From assembly GCA_964649145.1 (NCBI GenBank), contig CAZYOQ010000003.1, forward strand, positions 44,493-108,492: a stretch of 64,000 nt of DNA, written 5' to 3'. A program made the position numbers and the translations under genes. Shown here in pieces: positions 53,092 through 60,471 of this stretch (positions within the stretch are counted from its first letter, which is position 1; every line of letters begins with the position of its first letter). The notes beneath the pieces were generated by a model. It made no database searches and was not told where the DNA came from. It worked only from the letters and a program-made list of their open reading frames with translations. Source of the stretch: MGBC163016 sp964649145. Its GTDB lineage: Bacteria > Actinomycetota > Coriobacteriia > Coriobacteriales > Eggerthellaceae.

Positions 53092-54471
53092 ATGGCAGAT
53101 GATAGAAAACGCACATATATAATTTTTGCCATCGTCACATTGGCGTGCGCTTTGGGAAATCTTACGCAAACTGTTATGAATTCCATGCTTGGTGGGGTTC
53201 AAGACACCTTTGGCACGCAGGAAAGCGTGAGCCAATGGCTGACCACGATATATATGCTTTCAATAGGTATTACTGTTCCCCTTGTTGCGCATCTGTCTCG
53301 TCGTTTTACTATTAGAACACTTACTATCACTTCGCTTGTGATATCTATTTGTGGCGGAGTAATAGGTGTGTTTGCTCCAACATTTGAAGTTCTTCTAATA
53401 TCGCGCATTCCTCAGGCGGTAGGGGCGGGCATTACGCTGCCTCTAATACAGACGATTGCTATGACGCGCTTTCCTAAGGGTCAAAACGCGACAGCGATGG
53501 GCATTGCTGGAATCGCAATGGGATTTGCGCCCAACATTGGCCCTTTGATTGGTGGCGCATTGGTCGATAGCCTTGGATGGAGAAGCTTCTTTTGGATGTA
53601 CATCGCCTTTTGCGTGGTTTTGACCGTATTGACAGTGCTGCTTGTTTCCAAACAGCCCCGCCAGATGTCTAGCGCTCATCTCGATTTCGCATCGTTTTTG
53701 CTGTCTACCCTCGGTTTTGGTGGGCTGCTCCTCGCATTTTCCAATGCATCGACTATGGGATTTACAAGCCTGTTTGTTTTGATTCCTCTTGCTGTGGGCA
53801 TCGTTTGCATTGTTTGGTTTGTGGTTCGTCAAAACCGCATCGAACACCCGCTTATCACCATGGGAATTTTCAAATCGAAAACATATATCGCAAGCTTTGT
53901 CGCTCAGAACATGTTGTTTGGCAGCTTTATGGGAATAACGCTTATCATACCTTTGTTTGTAACGAAAGTTTCAGGCTTGACCCCGGTAGACGCTGGAATA
54001 GTATTCCTCCCGGCAACCATCCTAGCGGTTGTGTTTAACCCTTTGTCGGGAATATTGAGCGACAAGATTGGTGCTAGGCGCGTGACCGTGGTGGCTTCGA
54101 TACTTCTTGCGGTAGGCTCTGTTTCCATGGCGTTTTTGGACGAAAGTGCGCCACTTTGGCTTATAACCCTTTTGCAGTCGATTCGCGGAATTGGCGTGAG
54201 CTCGCTTATAGGTCCACTAAATTCCTGGGGTATGCATAAGCTTCCTATGCAGAACATGGTCGATGGCTCGGCGTTTTTCACAACAACAAGGCAGGCAAGT
54301 GCTTCTCTTTGCACGGCCATCATGATGCTGCTTATAACATCAGCACAATCTTTAGGTGCTGTGGAAACCGGTGCGTGTGTTGGCTATCAGCTAGCCTTAG
54401 GATTTTCTGGGCTTTTGAGCGTGGGCGTGTTTGTTTGCGCTATTTTCTTTGTGCGCGACCTAAAGTCGTAG
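53092..54471 (+). CDS. MFS drug-type exporter, DHA2 (EmrB/QacA) family
   Basis: Proton-coupled exporter of 459 aa with about fourteen hydrophobic segments. QWLTTIYMLSIGITVPLVAH is the segment 2 signature, and GMGIAGIAMGFAPNIGPLIGG-like motif C (from AMGIAGIAMGFAPNIG) marks antiporters. No strong ribosome binding site precedes ATG 53092. Substrate unknown. It converges with gshA over a short repeat. Confidence 0.88.
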   Translation: MADDRKRTYIIFAIVTLACALGNLTQTVMNSMLGGVQDTFGTQESVSQWLTTIYMLSIGITVPLVAHLSRRFTIRTLTITSLVISICGGVIGVFAPTFEVLLISRIPQAVGAGITLPLIQTIAMTRFPKGQNATAMGIAGIAMGFAPNIGPLIGGALVDSLGWRSFFWMYIAFCVVLTVLTVLLVSKQPRQMSSAHLDFASFLLSTLGFGGLLLAFSNASTMGFTSLFVLIPLAVGIVCIVWFVVRQNRIEHPLITMGIFKSKTYIASFVAQNMLFGSFMGITLIIPLFVTKVSGLTPVDAGIVFLPATILAVVFNPLSGILSDKIGARRVTVVASILLAVGSVSMAFLDESAPLWLITLLQSIRGIGVSSLIGPLNSWGMHKLPMQNMVDGSAFFTTTRQASASLCTAIMMLLITSAQSLGAVETGACVGYQLALGFSGLLSVGVFVCAIFFVRDLKS

Positions 54472-54520
54472 GTTTAGGCGTATATAGCTTATTAGGTAGC
54501 TCTCCGCCGCGCTTGCTTCG

Positions 54521-54568
54521 ACCTTGTGTTGCCGAGACATTGCGCTTGCCGAGACCTTGCGTTGCCGA
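54521..54568 (+). repeat. Three tandem copies of a 15-17-bp unit between convergent genes
   Basis: Copies at 54521-54536, 54537-54553 and 54554-54568, consensus AC(C/A)TTGCG(T/C)TTGCCGAG. It lies 49 bases after the MFS stop and 21 bases after the gshA stop on the other strand. Confidence 0.75.
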
Positions 54569-54589
54569 TTCGCCGCGCGCCGCCGCGAT

Positions 54590-55867
54590 CTATCGCAGTG
54601 CCTCTTTTTGCATCTTGCGTGCTTGCTCCATTCCGTTTCGAACGAAGCCGCCTGCGCAAAGGTTTCGAACCCGATAAGCATAGCGGTTGCGTTCGTCTGT
54701 GAATTTGGCATTCTGGAAGTCGAGTACATCAGATACCTGAATCCCAAGCTTGTTGTAGAACTCGCGCATCTGACCAATTACCATTATGGCCGCATCGGCC
54801 ACGGTATTTACGCTTCCATCGGGCAGCAGAATCTTTACAGTCTTAAGGTCGTAATGGGCAGCGTTTTTGAAGTTCTGTACTGCCTGAATCTGGTGGCGCG
54901 ACCCAAATTCTGTTGGCGCACTAGAGGCTAGCCAAACAAGTAACAATTGCGCAAACTTTATATCGCGAATGTCTATGCAATTATCTGCAAGCGGATTTAA
55001 ATCGTACATGCGAAGCTCAATATGGCTTACCCCTCTTTCGCGAAGGCCGCTTAGGCTGTTAAGTCCTGGTGGCTTCAGGCGAACGGGGTAGTAAAGTTCA
55101 GACGGTGCGGAAATCCATTCGACATCCACATAAGACTGAATGCTGTCGGCATAAGCGCTTATGTTTGAATAATCTAAGTCTGGCGAGAAGGTGTTCCAGT
55201 ATCCAAGCTCGCTGCAACGAACCGAGCCCAGCCCCAAGAATAGATCTTCGCCAATCTTGCCTTTCTCGACAAAGGAGCTGTCTAGGATTGGGCTTGCGGC
55301 AGTACTTGCAACCAAGATCCATCCATATGTCACAGCTTTTTCGGCAAGGCTAAGGTATATGCTGTTTTTGTATTCCGTGAAATCCTTCTTACCAGACAGT
55401 TCGAAGTCGCGGTCAAGCAGTTCGTCTGCGAAAGAGTAGTTCACGTGAATGCCGGAAAATGCCATCTTGTATCTTCCGTAATATTCAGAAAGATAGTTTC
55501 TATACGCTGTTTTCCAAGCTTCATCACCTTCGAACTGGGCGATAGGGATGTCTTTTTCGCTACGAATGTAGGGTGGGTTAGAAAACGGCCAAAGATATTC
55601 CGGGCGATCCATATTGGCCAATATCGACTCGATCCTGCGGCTGTCTCGGGCAAGTTGTTCAAGCGCTTCTTCTGCCGAAGGTGAGACAGAGGTGTTAATT
55701 TCTATCTGGTTTTCGCTGAAATCCCGAACGATGCGTTCGTCTCCGGGCGCTGGATGCTTGGTTTGTGCTAGAAACCCCTGGTCGTCAACGCGAAGTGTTT
55801 CGCGTTCGATTCCGAAGTTGCCGTGCAAAAGCAGACTTCTTACCACATCATCATCTATATGAAACAT
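54590..55867 (-). CDS. gshA: Glutamate-cysteine ligase
   Basis: Cytoplasmic ligase making gamma-glutamylcysteine, 425 aa. GNFGIERETLRV at the N-terminus, DFSENQIEINTSVSPSAEEA, SGIHVNYSF and ASTAASPILDSS are typical of the gamma-proteobacterial GshA and of the N-terminal half of GshAB. No ATP-grasp glutathione synthase half is present or adjacent, so the organism may use gamma-glutamylcysteine itself or have the second enzyme elsewhere. ATG 55867 follows GAGGG. Confidence 0.9.
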   Translation of the reverse strand: MFHIDDDVVRSLLLHGNFGIERETLRVDDQGFLAQTKHPAPGDERIVRDFSENQIEINTSVSPSAEEALEQLARDSRRIESILANMDRPEYLWPFSNPPYIRSEKDIPIAQFEGDEAWKTAYRNYLSEYYGRYKMAFSGIHVNYSFADELLDRDFELSGKKDFTEYKNSIYLSLAEKAVTYGWILVASTAASPILDSSFVEKGKIGEDLFLGLGSVRCSELGYWNTFSPDLDYSNISAYADSIQSYVDVEWISAPSELYYPVRLKPPGLNSLSGLRERGVSHIELRMYDLNPLADNCIDIRDIKFAQLLLVWLASSAPTEFGSRHQIQAVQNFKNAAHYDLKTVKILLPDGSVNTVADAAIMVIGQMREFYNKLGIQVSDVLDFQNAKFTDERNRYAYRVRNLCAGGFVRNGMEQARKMQKEALR

Positions 55868-55900
55868 CAACCCTCGCTATGTATAATTTGCAGTTTGTTT

Positions 55901-56365
55901 TTACGACTCTTTGCGCTTCCAAACACAAACGCCGTTCTTGATAGCGTACTTTACTATAGCAGGGCAAATAATTTCATCGGAATCGCTTCTTGGGAAACCT
56001 TTTATCTCGCATACGCACGCCTCGTAAACGCTTTGTTTGCAGACACGCGTGTCCAGTTTTATGTAATGTTCAGATAGTGGAATCTCGCGTGGAAGATCGC
56101 GCTTGGTATCATGCGTCCATTTTTTGTCGTCCACAACAAGCAGAAGGTCGAGGTCGTCACCCAAGCTGTCCCAACCATTGTGAGCGATTGCGCTGCCAAA
56201 TACCCATACTTGACTAATGTCATCGCGGCTGCTTCTTGCCCATTCAGCGATCATCGTAACTGTAGGGATAACGGCAGTCTCAAGCGGCCTTTCGTCGCCA
56301 CCTAAGACGTTCTTGCGTCCGAAACGTCTTAGGATTAGCGATATCCAATGCGAGAAGCTTCCCAT
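55901..56365 (-). CDS. Nucleotidyltransferase-domain protein
   Basis: Protein of 154 aa with a polymerase-beta-like nucleotidyltransferase core: VWVFGSAIAHNGW followed by LGDDLDLLLVVDD, which gives the GS and DxD metal-binding motif near residues 56-77. GAAAGGG precedes the ATG. Such small proteins are often the antitoxin half of MNT-HEPN pairs or stand-alone, but no HEPN partner is next to it. The gene is followed by gshA in the same direction with 33 bp between them. Confidence 0.72.
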   Translation of the reverse strand: MGSFSHWISLILRRFGRKNVLGGDERPLETAVIPTVTMIAEWARSSRDDISQVWVFGSAIAHNGWDSLGDDLDLLLVVDDKKWTHDTKRDLPREIPLSEHYIKLDTRVCKQSVYEACVCEIKGFPRSDSDEIICPAIVKYAIKNGVCVWKRKES

Positions 56366-56749
56366 TTATGCCCTTTCAGCCATTGGCTTTAATTCGCAAA
56401 GCTGATTGTATTTCTCGGTTTACAGCGTATTTTTGGCTAGTGCTTTCATGTGGCTAGCTTGTCAACTTGCAACTTACGTGCCTTCGCAGGAACCTGCATG
56501 TCTTTGTTAACTTGTTCGTTGCGAGCTTTCTTTAGTAACAAGTGCGCATCTTTCGCAATTTGTAACTTAGCTTGGTTTCGATATTTAAAAACTACATCGA
56601 AAATATTACACGTTAAAAGCGATAGGTGCATATTAAAGGAGATAATTGAAAAACGTGAATTTAAAGAAGCTGACTTAATTGCATTCGGTACCTTTGGGCA
56701 CAAGAGGCTAAAGGTACTATTTGGTGAATATCTAGTGATCTAGGAGCAA
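56366..56749. other. Gene-poor stretch with a possible gene remnant
   Basis: About 380 bp between the nucleotidyltransferase and fchA. It has overlapping low-quality frames on both strands and weak internal repetition (variants of CAACTTGCAACTTA near 56462 and 56558). On plus, 56641-56743 reads EADLIAFGTFGHKRLKVLFG, which faintly resembles the end of a universal-stress-type protein and may be a remnant. No ribosome binding site supports a full gene. Confidence 0.35.
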
Positions 56750-57397
56750 ATGGTGGATAATTCCGTGAATTTAACCTGCGTAGAATTCGTAGAGACTCTG
56801 GCCTCAAAAGCTCCAACTCCTGGTGGCGGTGGGGCATCTGCGCTACTTGGCGCTATTGGTGTGGCTTTGGCTTCGATGAGCGCATCTTTGACTGCAGGAA
56901 AGCCAAAGTATAAAGATGTGGAGGCCAAGATTGATGAAATCATTGCTCAGACAAAAGAGCTTCGTGAGACTTTACTTGGCCTAGTCGAGGCCGATGCTCG
57001 AGCCTTTGAGCCTCTATCGAAAGCCTATGGAATGGCTTCGAATACCGAAGAGGAAAAGGCTCACAAGGACAAAGTCATGCAACAGTGTCTGCAAGAGGCC
57101 TGTGTGGTTCCTATCGAAATTATGAAAGCGTGTGGCCGAGCAATAGAGGTCATAGAGAATCTGGCGCAAGTTGGAGCGCAAATTGCGATAAGCGATACTG
57201 GGTGCGCGGCTTGTGTGTGCCAGGCGGCGCTTCGAGCTGCTAGCTTAAACGTTTTTGTTAACACCAAGCTTATGAGCGACAGCGAATATGCAAAGGCTTA
57301 CAATCTTGAGGCAAATCAGTTGCTGGAGAAGTATGTCCCCGCCTCAGAGCGTGTTTTTGCGGAAATATCTAGCAGCTTATCTGGCAGCTGCGCATAG
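56750..57397 (+). CDS. fchA: Cyclodeaminase/cyclohydrolase family protein
   Basis: Helical protein of 215 aa of the FTCD C-terminal/FchA family, which acts on formimino- or methenyl-tetrahydrofolate in one-carbon metabolism. APTPGGGGASALLGAIGVAL at residues 21-40 and SASLTAGKPKY are the family core. AGGAGC precedes the ATG. Whether it is a cyclodeaminase or a methenyl-THF cyclohydrolase cannot be told. Its 3' end overlaps the convergent nicotinamidase-like gene by 29 bp. Confidence 0.88.
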   Translation: MVDNSVNLTCVEFVETLASKAPTPGGGGASALLGAIGVALASMSASLTAGKPKYKDVEAKIDEIIAQTKELRETLLGLVEADARAFEPLSKAYGMASNTEEEKAHKDKVMQQCLQEACVVPIEIMKACGRAIEVIENLAQVGAQIAISDTGCAACVCQAALRAASLNVFVNTKLMSDSEYAKAYNLEANQLLEKYVPASERVFAEISSSLSGSCA

Positions 57398-57917
57398 TAG
57401 CCAGTGCAGCCTCGTGGTTTTCGGGGGTAGAGCCTGCACAAAGCTCTGCATCTACTTTTATTGGTACTTCGGGAAGATGAGCCTTTATAAGTAGTGCATT
57501 CGATACCACGCAAATATCGGTGCAAAAGCCTATAAGTTCGATAGACCGAATTGGAGTCTTTTCGTTTAGTTTTATAAGGTCACTGGCTAAATCGAGAGAG
57601 CCGAAGGTAGGCTTCTCATAGATCTTCCAACCGTGATCCTTCGCCTCTTGTCCAAGGCCTCCCGATAACTTAAAGCCTTCGGTACCCTTGATGCAATGTT
57701 TGATTGGGAGCTTATGTCCTTCTTGGGTGTCAAGATAGTCGGGCGTGTGCGTATCTTTGGTAAGCAGGATAATTCCCTTAAACGAACGGGCTTTATCTAC
57801 AATTGCGTCCACCTTTGAAGCTGCGACCTCGTTTCCAAGGGAGCCTGTAGTGAAATCGTTTTGAACATCAACGACGATAAGAACGTCTACGTCGCCCCCA
57901 TTTGAAGCGTTATCCAT
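57369..57917 (-). CDS. Nicotinamidase-like isochorismatase-family hydrolase
   Basis: Cysteine hydrolase of 182 aa. VDVQNDFTTGSLG holds the catalytic Asp, LTKDTHTP contains metal and catalytic positions, and IGFCTDICVVSNALLIKA holds the nucleophile Cys. It may deamidate nicotinamide (PncA-like) in NAD salvage, supported by KHCIKGTEGFKL. ATG 57917 follows GGAGGGG; a longer reading to 58001 is not supported. It is convergent with fchA. Confidence 0.83.
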   Translation of the reverse strand: MDNASNGGDVDVLIVVDVQNDFTTGSLGNEVAASKVDAIVDKARSFKGIILLTKDTHTPDYLDTQEGHKLPIKHCIKGTEGFKLSGGLGQEAKDHGWKIYEKPTFGSLDLASDLIKLNEKTPIRSIELIGFCTDICVVSNALLIKAHLPEVPIKVDAELCAGSTPENHEAALATMRSCQISC

Positions 57918-58040
57918 TTTGCCCCTCCGCAAAAAAACTAGATGAATGAGCGCATATATGAAGCGAATATTATCCCATAAGAATGTAGGCTGAAATGGCA
58001 AAGAACCCTATGATTCCCAAGCAAATTGTCGAGTCTAAAT

Positions 58041-58130
58041 GGCAGGCTAGTGAAAGAAGCGGCAGGCTAGTGAAAGAAACGACATGTTAGCGAATAAAAT
58101 CTGGCTGAAATAGCAGGCTAGCGTATTTGG
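58041..58130 (-). repeat. Copies of the metal-ATPase stop region
   Basis: Read on plus: 58041-58060 and 58061-58080 agree at 19 of 20 bases (GGCAGGCTAGTGAAAGAA core), 58081-58100 is a degraded third copy, and 58111-58130 has TAGCAGGCTAGCG, which contains the TAG stop of the ATPase gene on minus. The gene's end thus recurs three times downstream. Confidence 0.85.
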
Positions 58131-60037
58131 GTTTTGCTCACGTTCATTGCGCGCATGGCGTTAAGAATGGCGATAAAGGCAACGCCTACATCGGCAAAAA
58201 CTGCCATCCACATATTGGCAATGCCTAAAGCTGCAAGAATTAGCACGGCGAATTTAATTCCAAGCGCGAAAATGATGTTTTGCCAAACGATTCTAAGCGT
58301 TCTTCTAGCAAGCTTCAGCGCCTGTGCGATGCGAGTTGGCTTGTCGTCCATAAGCACAATGTCAGCTGCCTCAATTGCAGCATCGCTTCCCATCGCGCCC
58401 ATAGCGATTCCGACATCGGCGCGCATAAGCGCTGGTGCATCGTTTATGCCGTCGCCAACGAATGCCACAGCACCTTCGCCTTTTTTGCGCTGGCTTATGA
58501 TTTCTTCAAGTTTTTCGACCTTGTTCTGAGGCAGAAGTTGTGCGAAAAACGCATCAAGTCCAAGTTTTTTCGCAACTAAAGATGCCACTGACTCTGAATC
58601 GCCCGTGAGCATGACTGCGTCTCTAACGCCTTCTTTATGCAGTGCCAATATGGCGTCGGCTGCATCTTCTTTGATAGTGTCACCAATCATGATGGTTCCG
58701 CAGTATTTGCCCTCAATTGCAACATGAATTTGTGTGCCTGCGAAATTATGCGCCTCAAAAGCAATGTCGTGCATGTTCATAAGCTTGTCGTTGCCAACTA
58801 AAACCATTTTGCCGTCAATACTTGCTTTAACTCCGTGCCCGCCAATTTCTTCTACGTCTTCTGCCTGTGCTAGATCCACTTCGCCATGAAAAGCCTTCAC
58901 GACAGATTTAGCAATTGGGTGTGTGGAATAAGATTCGGCCAGGGCTGCTGTTTTAAGCACGACATCTTGCAACACTCCGTCAGCTGGAATGACCTCGGTT
59001 ACCTCGAAGGTGCCGCTAGTTAATGTGCCCGTTTTATCAAACACGACGGTGTCCACTTTAGAAAGCATCTCTAAGTAGTTTGACCCCTTGACAAGTATTC
59101 CCAACTTCGAAGCACCGCCAATTCCTCCAAAGAACGAAAGCGGAACGGAAATTACCAGTGCACACGGGCAGGAAACAACAAGGAAGGTAAGCCCTCTAAA
59201 TATCCAGCTTGACCATTCTCCAACAAATAGGGGAGGAACAACGCTAAGTAGTACGGCTAGCAAAACTACTATGGGCGTGTAATAGCGTGCGAAACGCGTT
59301 ATAAAGTTTTCGGTGCGTGCTTTTTTGTCGGCTGCATTCTCGACAAGTTCAAGTATGCGGCTTACGGTTGAATCCTCATAAGGCTTCGTCACATTTATAG
59401 TAAGTGTGCCGTTTAGATTTACGCACCCAGATAGCACTTCATCTTCGGCTTGAGCAGTGCGTGGAACCGCCTCCCCTGTGAGTGCAGCTGTATCAATTTG
59501 GGAATGACCGCTTATAACAATCCCGTCAAGCGGGATGCGCTCACCTGGCTTGACTATAATCTCGTCTCCGGGCAAAACTTCAAACGGGTCTACCTGTTCA
59601 AGGTTGCCATCGCGCATCACATTTGCAAACTCCGGCGCGATATCCATCATCTCAGAGATCGATTTACGCGATTTTCCCACAGCGTATTTCTGGAATAGTT
59701 CTCCTACTTGGTAGAAAAGCATGACGGCAGCGCCTTCTGCCATATGAGGTTGCGTGTCGGGGAAGAAGACGAGGCAAAACGCGCCGATTGTAGCGATTGT
59801 CATAAGGAAGTTTTCATCAAGGCCATGGCCGTGTGAAAGGTTTATGGCAGCCTTAGCTACCACGTCATAGCCTGCAATTACGAAGGGAATTAAGAAGAGG
59901 ACAAATTCAATGTAGACCGCTTCTGGTTCTCCAAACCAGGCACCATAAAGACCTAGCAGATCTGCTGTGTAGAATACGACAAACAGCGCTATTGCGACTA
60001 TTATTCTGTTTCTGAATCGCTTGAGTCTTGGTGTCAT
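58118..60037 (-). CDS. P1B-type heavy-metal exporting ATPase
   Basis: Membrane ATPase of 639 aa of the CadA/ZntA type, exporting Zn, Cd or Pb. The CPC metal site lies in VVSCPCALVISVPLSFFGG, the phosphorylated Asp in VFDKTGTLTSG, with TGEAVPR, STHPIAKS and GDGINDAP. There is no N-terminal metal-binding domain; that is encoded by the small gene just upstream. ATG 60037 gives MTPRLKRF directly before the first membrane helix, but has no strong ribosome binding site; a TTG at 60079 would overlap the upstream gene. Coupled translation is likely. Metal specificity is inferred from the family. Confidence 0.92.
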   Translation of the reverse strand: MTPRLKRFRNRIIVAIALFVVFYTADLLGLYGAWFGEPEAVYIEFVLFLIPFVIAGYDVVAKAAINLSHGHGLDENFLMTIATIGAFCLVFFPDTQPHMAEGAAVMLFYQVGELFQKYAVGKSRKSISEMMDIAPEFANVMRDGNLEQVDPFEVLPGDEIIVKPGERIPLDGIVISGHSQIDTAALTGEAVPRTAQAEDEVLSGCVNLNGTLTINVTKPYEDSTVSRILELVENAADKKARTENFITRFARYYTPIVVLLAVLLSVVPPLFVGEWSSWIFRGLTFLVVSCPCALVISVPLSFFGGIGGASKLGILVKGSNYLEMLSKVDTVVFDKTGTLTSGTFEVTEVIPADGVLQDVVLKTAALAESYSTHPIAKSVVKAFHGEVDLAQAEDVEEIGGHGVKASIDGKMVLVGNDKLMNMHDIAFEAHNFAGTQIHVAIEGKYCGTIMIGDTIKEDAADAILALHKEGVRDAVMLTGDSESVASLVAKKLGLDAFFAQLLPQNKVEKLEEIISQRKKGEGAVAFVGDGINDAPALMRADVGIAMGAMGSDAAIEAADIVLMDDKPTRIAQALKLARRTLRIVWQNIIFALGIKFAVLILAALGIANMWMAVFADVGVAFIAILNAMRAMNVSKTQIR

Positions 60038-60060
60038 ATTGGTGCTTGTAAGAAGTGAGA

Positions 60061-60279
60061 TTACACGAGAATAGTGCAATCAGATTCATATTTTTTGCAA
60101 ATAGAACAAGCGCTCTTAAGAACTTCATTAAACCTTGCTTCTTCTGCATCAAGAAGAAGCTTGCTAGACATGAAGCTTATGGTGGCCTTGTTGACGCCAT
60201 CAAGCTTATTAATATCATTTTCCATTTTTGCGGCGCAATTTGCGCATTCAAGGTTTTCTATTTTGAAGGACTTTCTCAT
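60061..60279 (-). CDS. Stand-alone heavy-metal-associated (HMA) domain protein
   Basis: Small metal-binding protein of 72 aa. ENLECANCAAKMENDINKLD has the CxxC metal site and the ferredoxin-like HMA fold; a second CxxC-like pair (CSICKK) and a Cys near the end are extra. It probably hands metal to the adjacent ATPase, which lacks this domain. ATG 60279 is preferred; ATG 60309 would begin inside or beside the operator and has no ribosome binding site. The stop is 23 bases before the ATPase start. Confidence 0.8.
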   Translation of the reverse strand: MRKSFKIENLECANCAAKMENDINKLDGVNKATISFMSSKLLLDAEEARFNEVLKSACSICKKYESDCTILV

Positions 60280-60309
60280 CTCAGACCTAACTTCTAAATC
60301 ACTGAACAT

Positions 60310-60354
60310 ATGAACAACTGTTCATAAGTATATATGCGTAAAGCCACTTGTCAA
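60310..60354 (-). promoter_or_regulatory. Promoter and SmtB/ArsR-like operator of the metal export operon
   Basis: On minus, TTGACA (60354-60349) and TATACT (60332-60327) are spaced 16 bp. Immediately downstream, ATGAACA-N2-TGTTCAT (60310-60325) is a perfect 7-2-7 palindrome over the expected start of transcription. It closely resembles operators of Zn/Cd/Ni sensors of the SmtB/ArsR/CzrA family. No gene for such a sensor is next to it. Confidence 0.75.
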
Positions 60355-60391
60355 GAATTTTCTTAGGAGGATGGCTTTAAGCTTAAAAAAT

Positions 60392-60459
60392 GTTACGAAT
60401 TCCAGATGCGTAACCTCAAACTTCATATATAATGTTACAACTTCAAAAAACGTAACATT
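60392..60459 (+). promoter_or_regulatory. Two identical-geometry operators upstream of the binding-protein gene
   Basis: GTTAC-N13-GTAAC occurs twice: 60392-60414 and 60434-60456. Site starts are 42 bp apart, equal to four turns of DNA. The second site has 8-bp arms AATGTTAC/GTAACATT. TATAAT at 60428-60433 lies between the sites, without a good -35 box. The second site ends 12 bp before the ATG. The binding protein is not identified. Confidence 0.65.
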
Positions 60460-60471
60460 GAAAGGAAGAGA

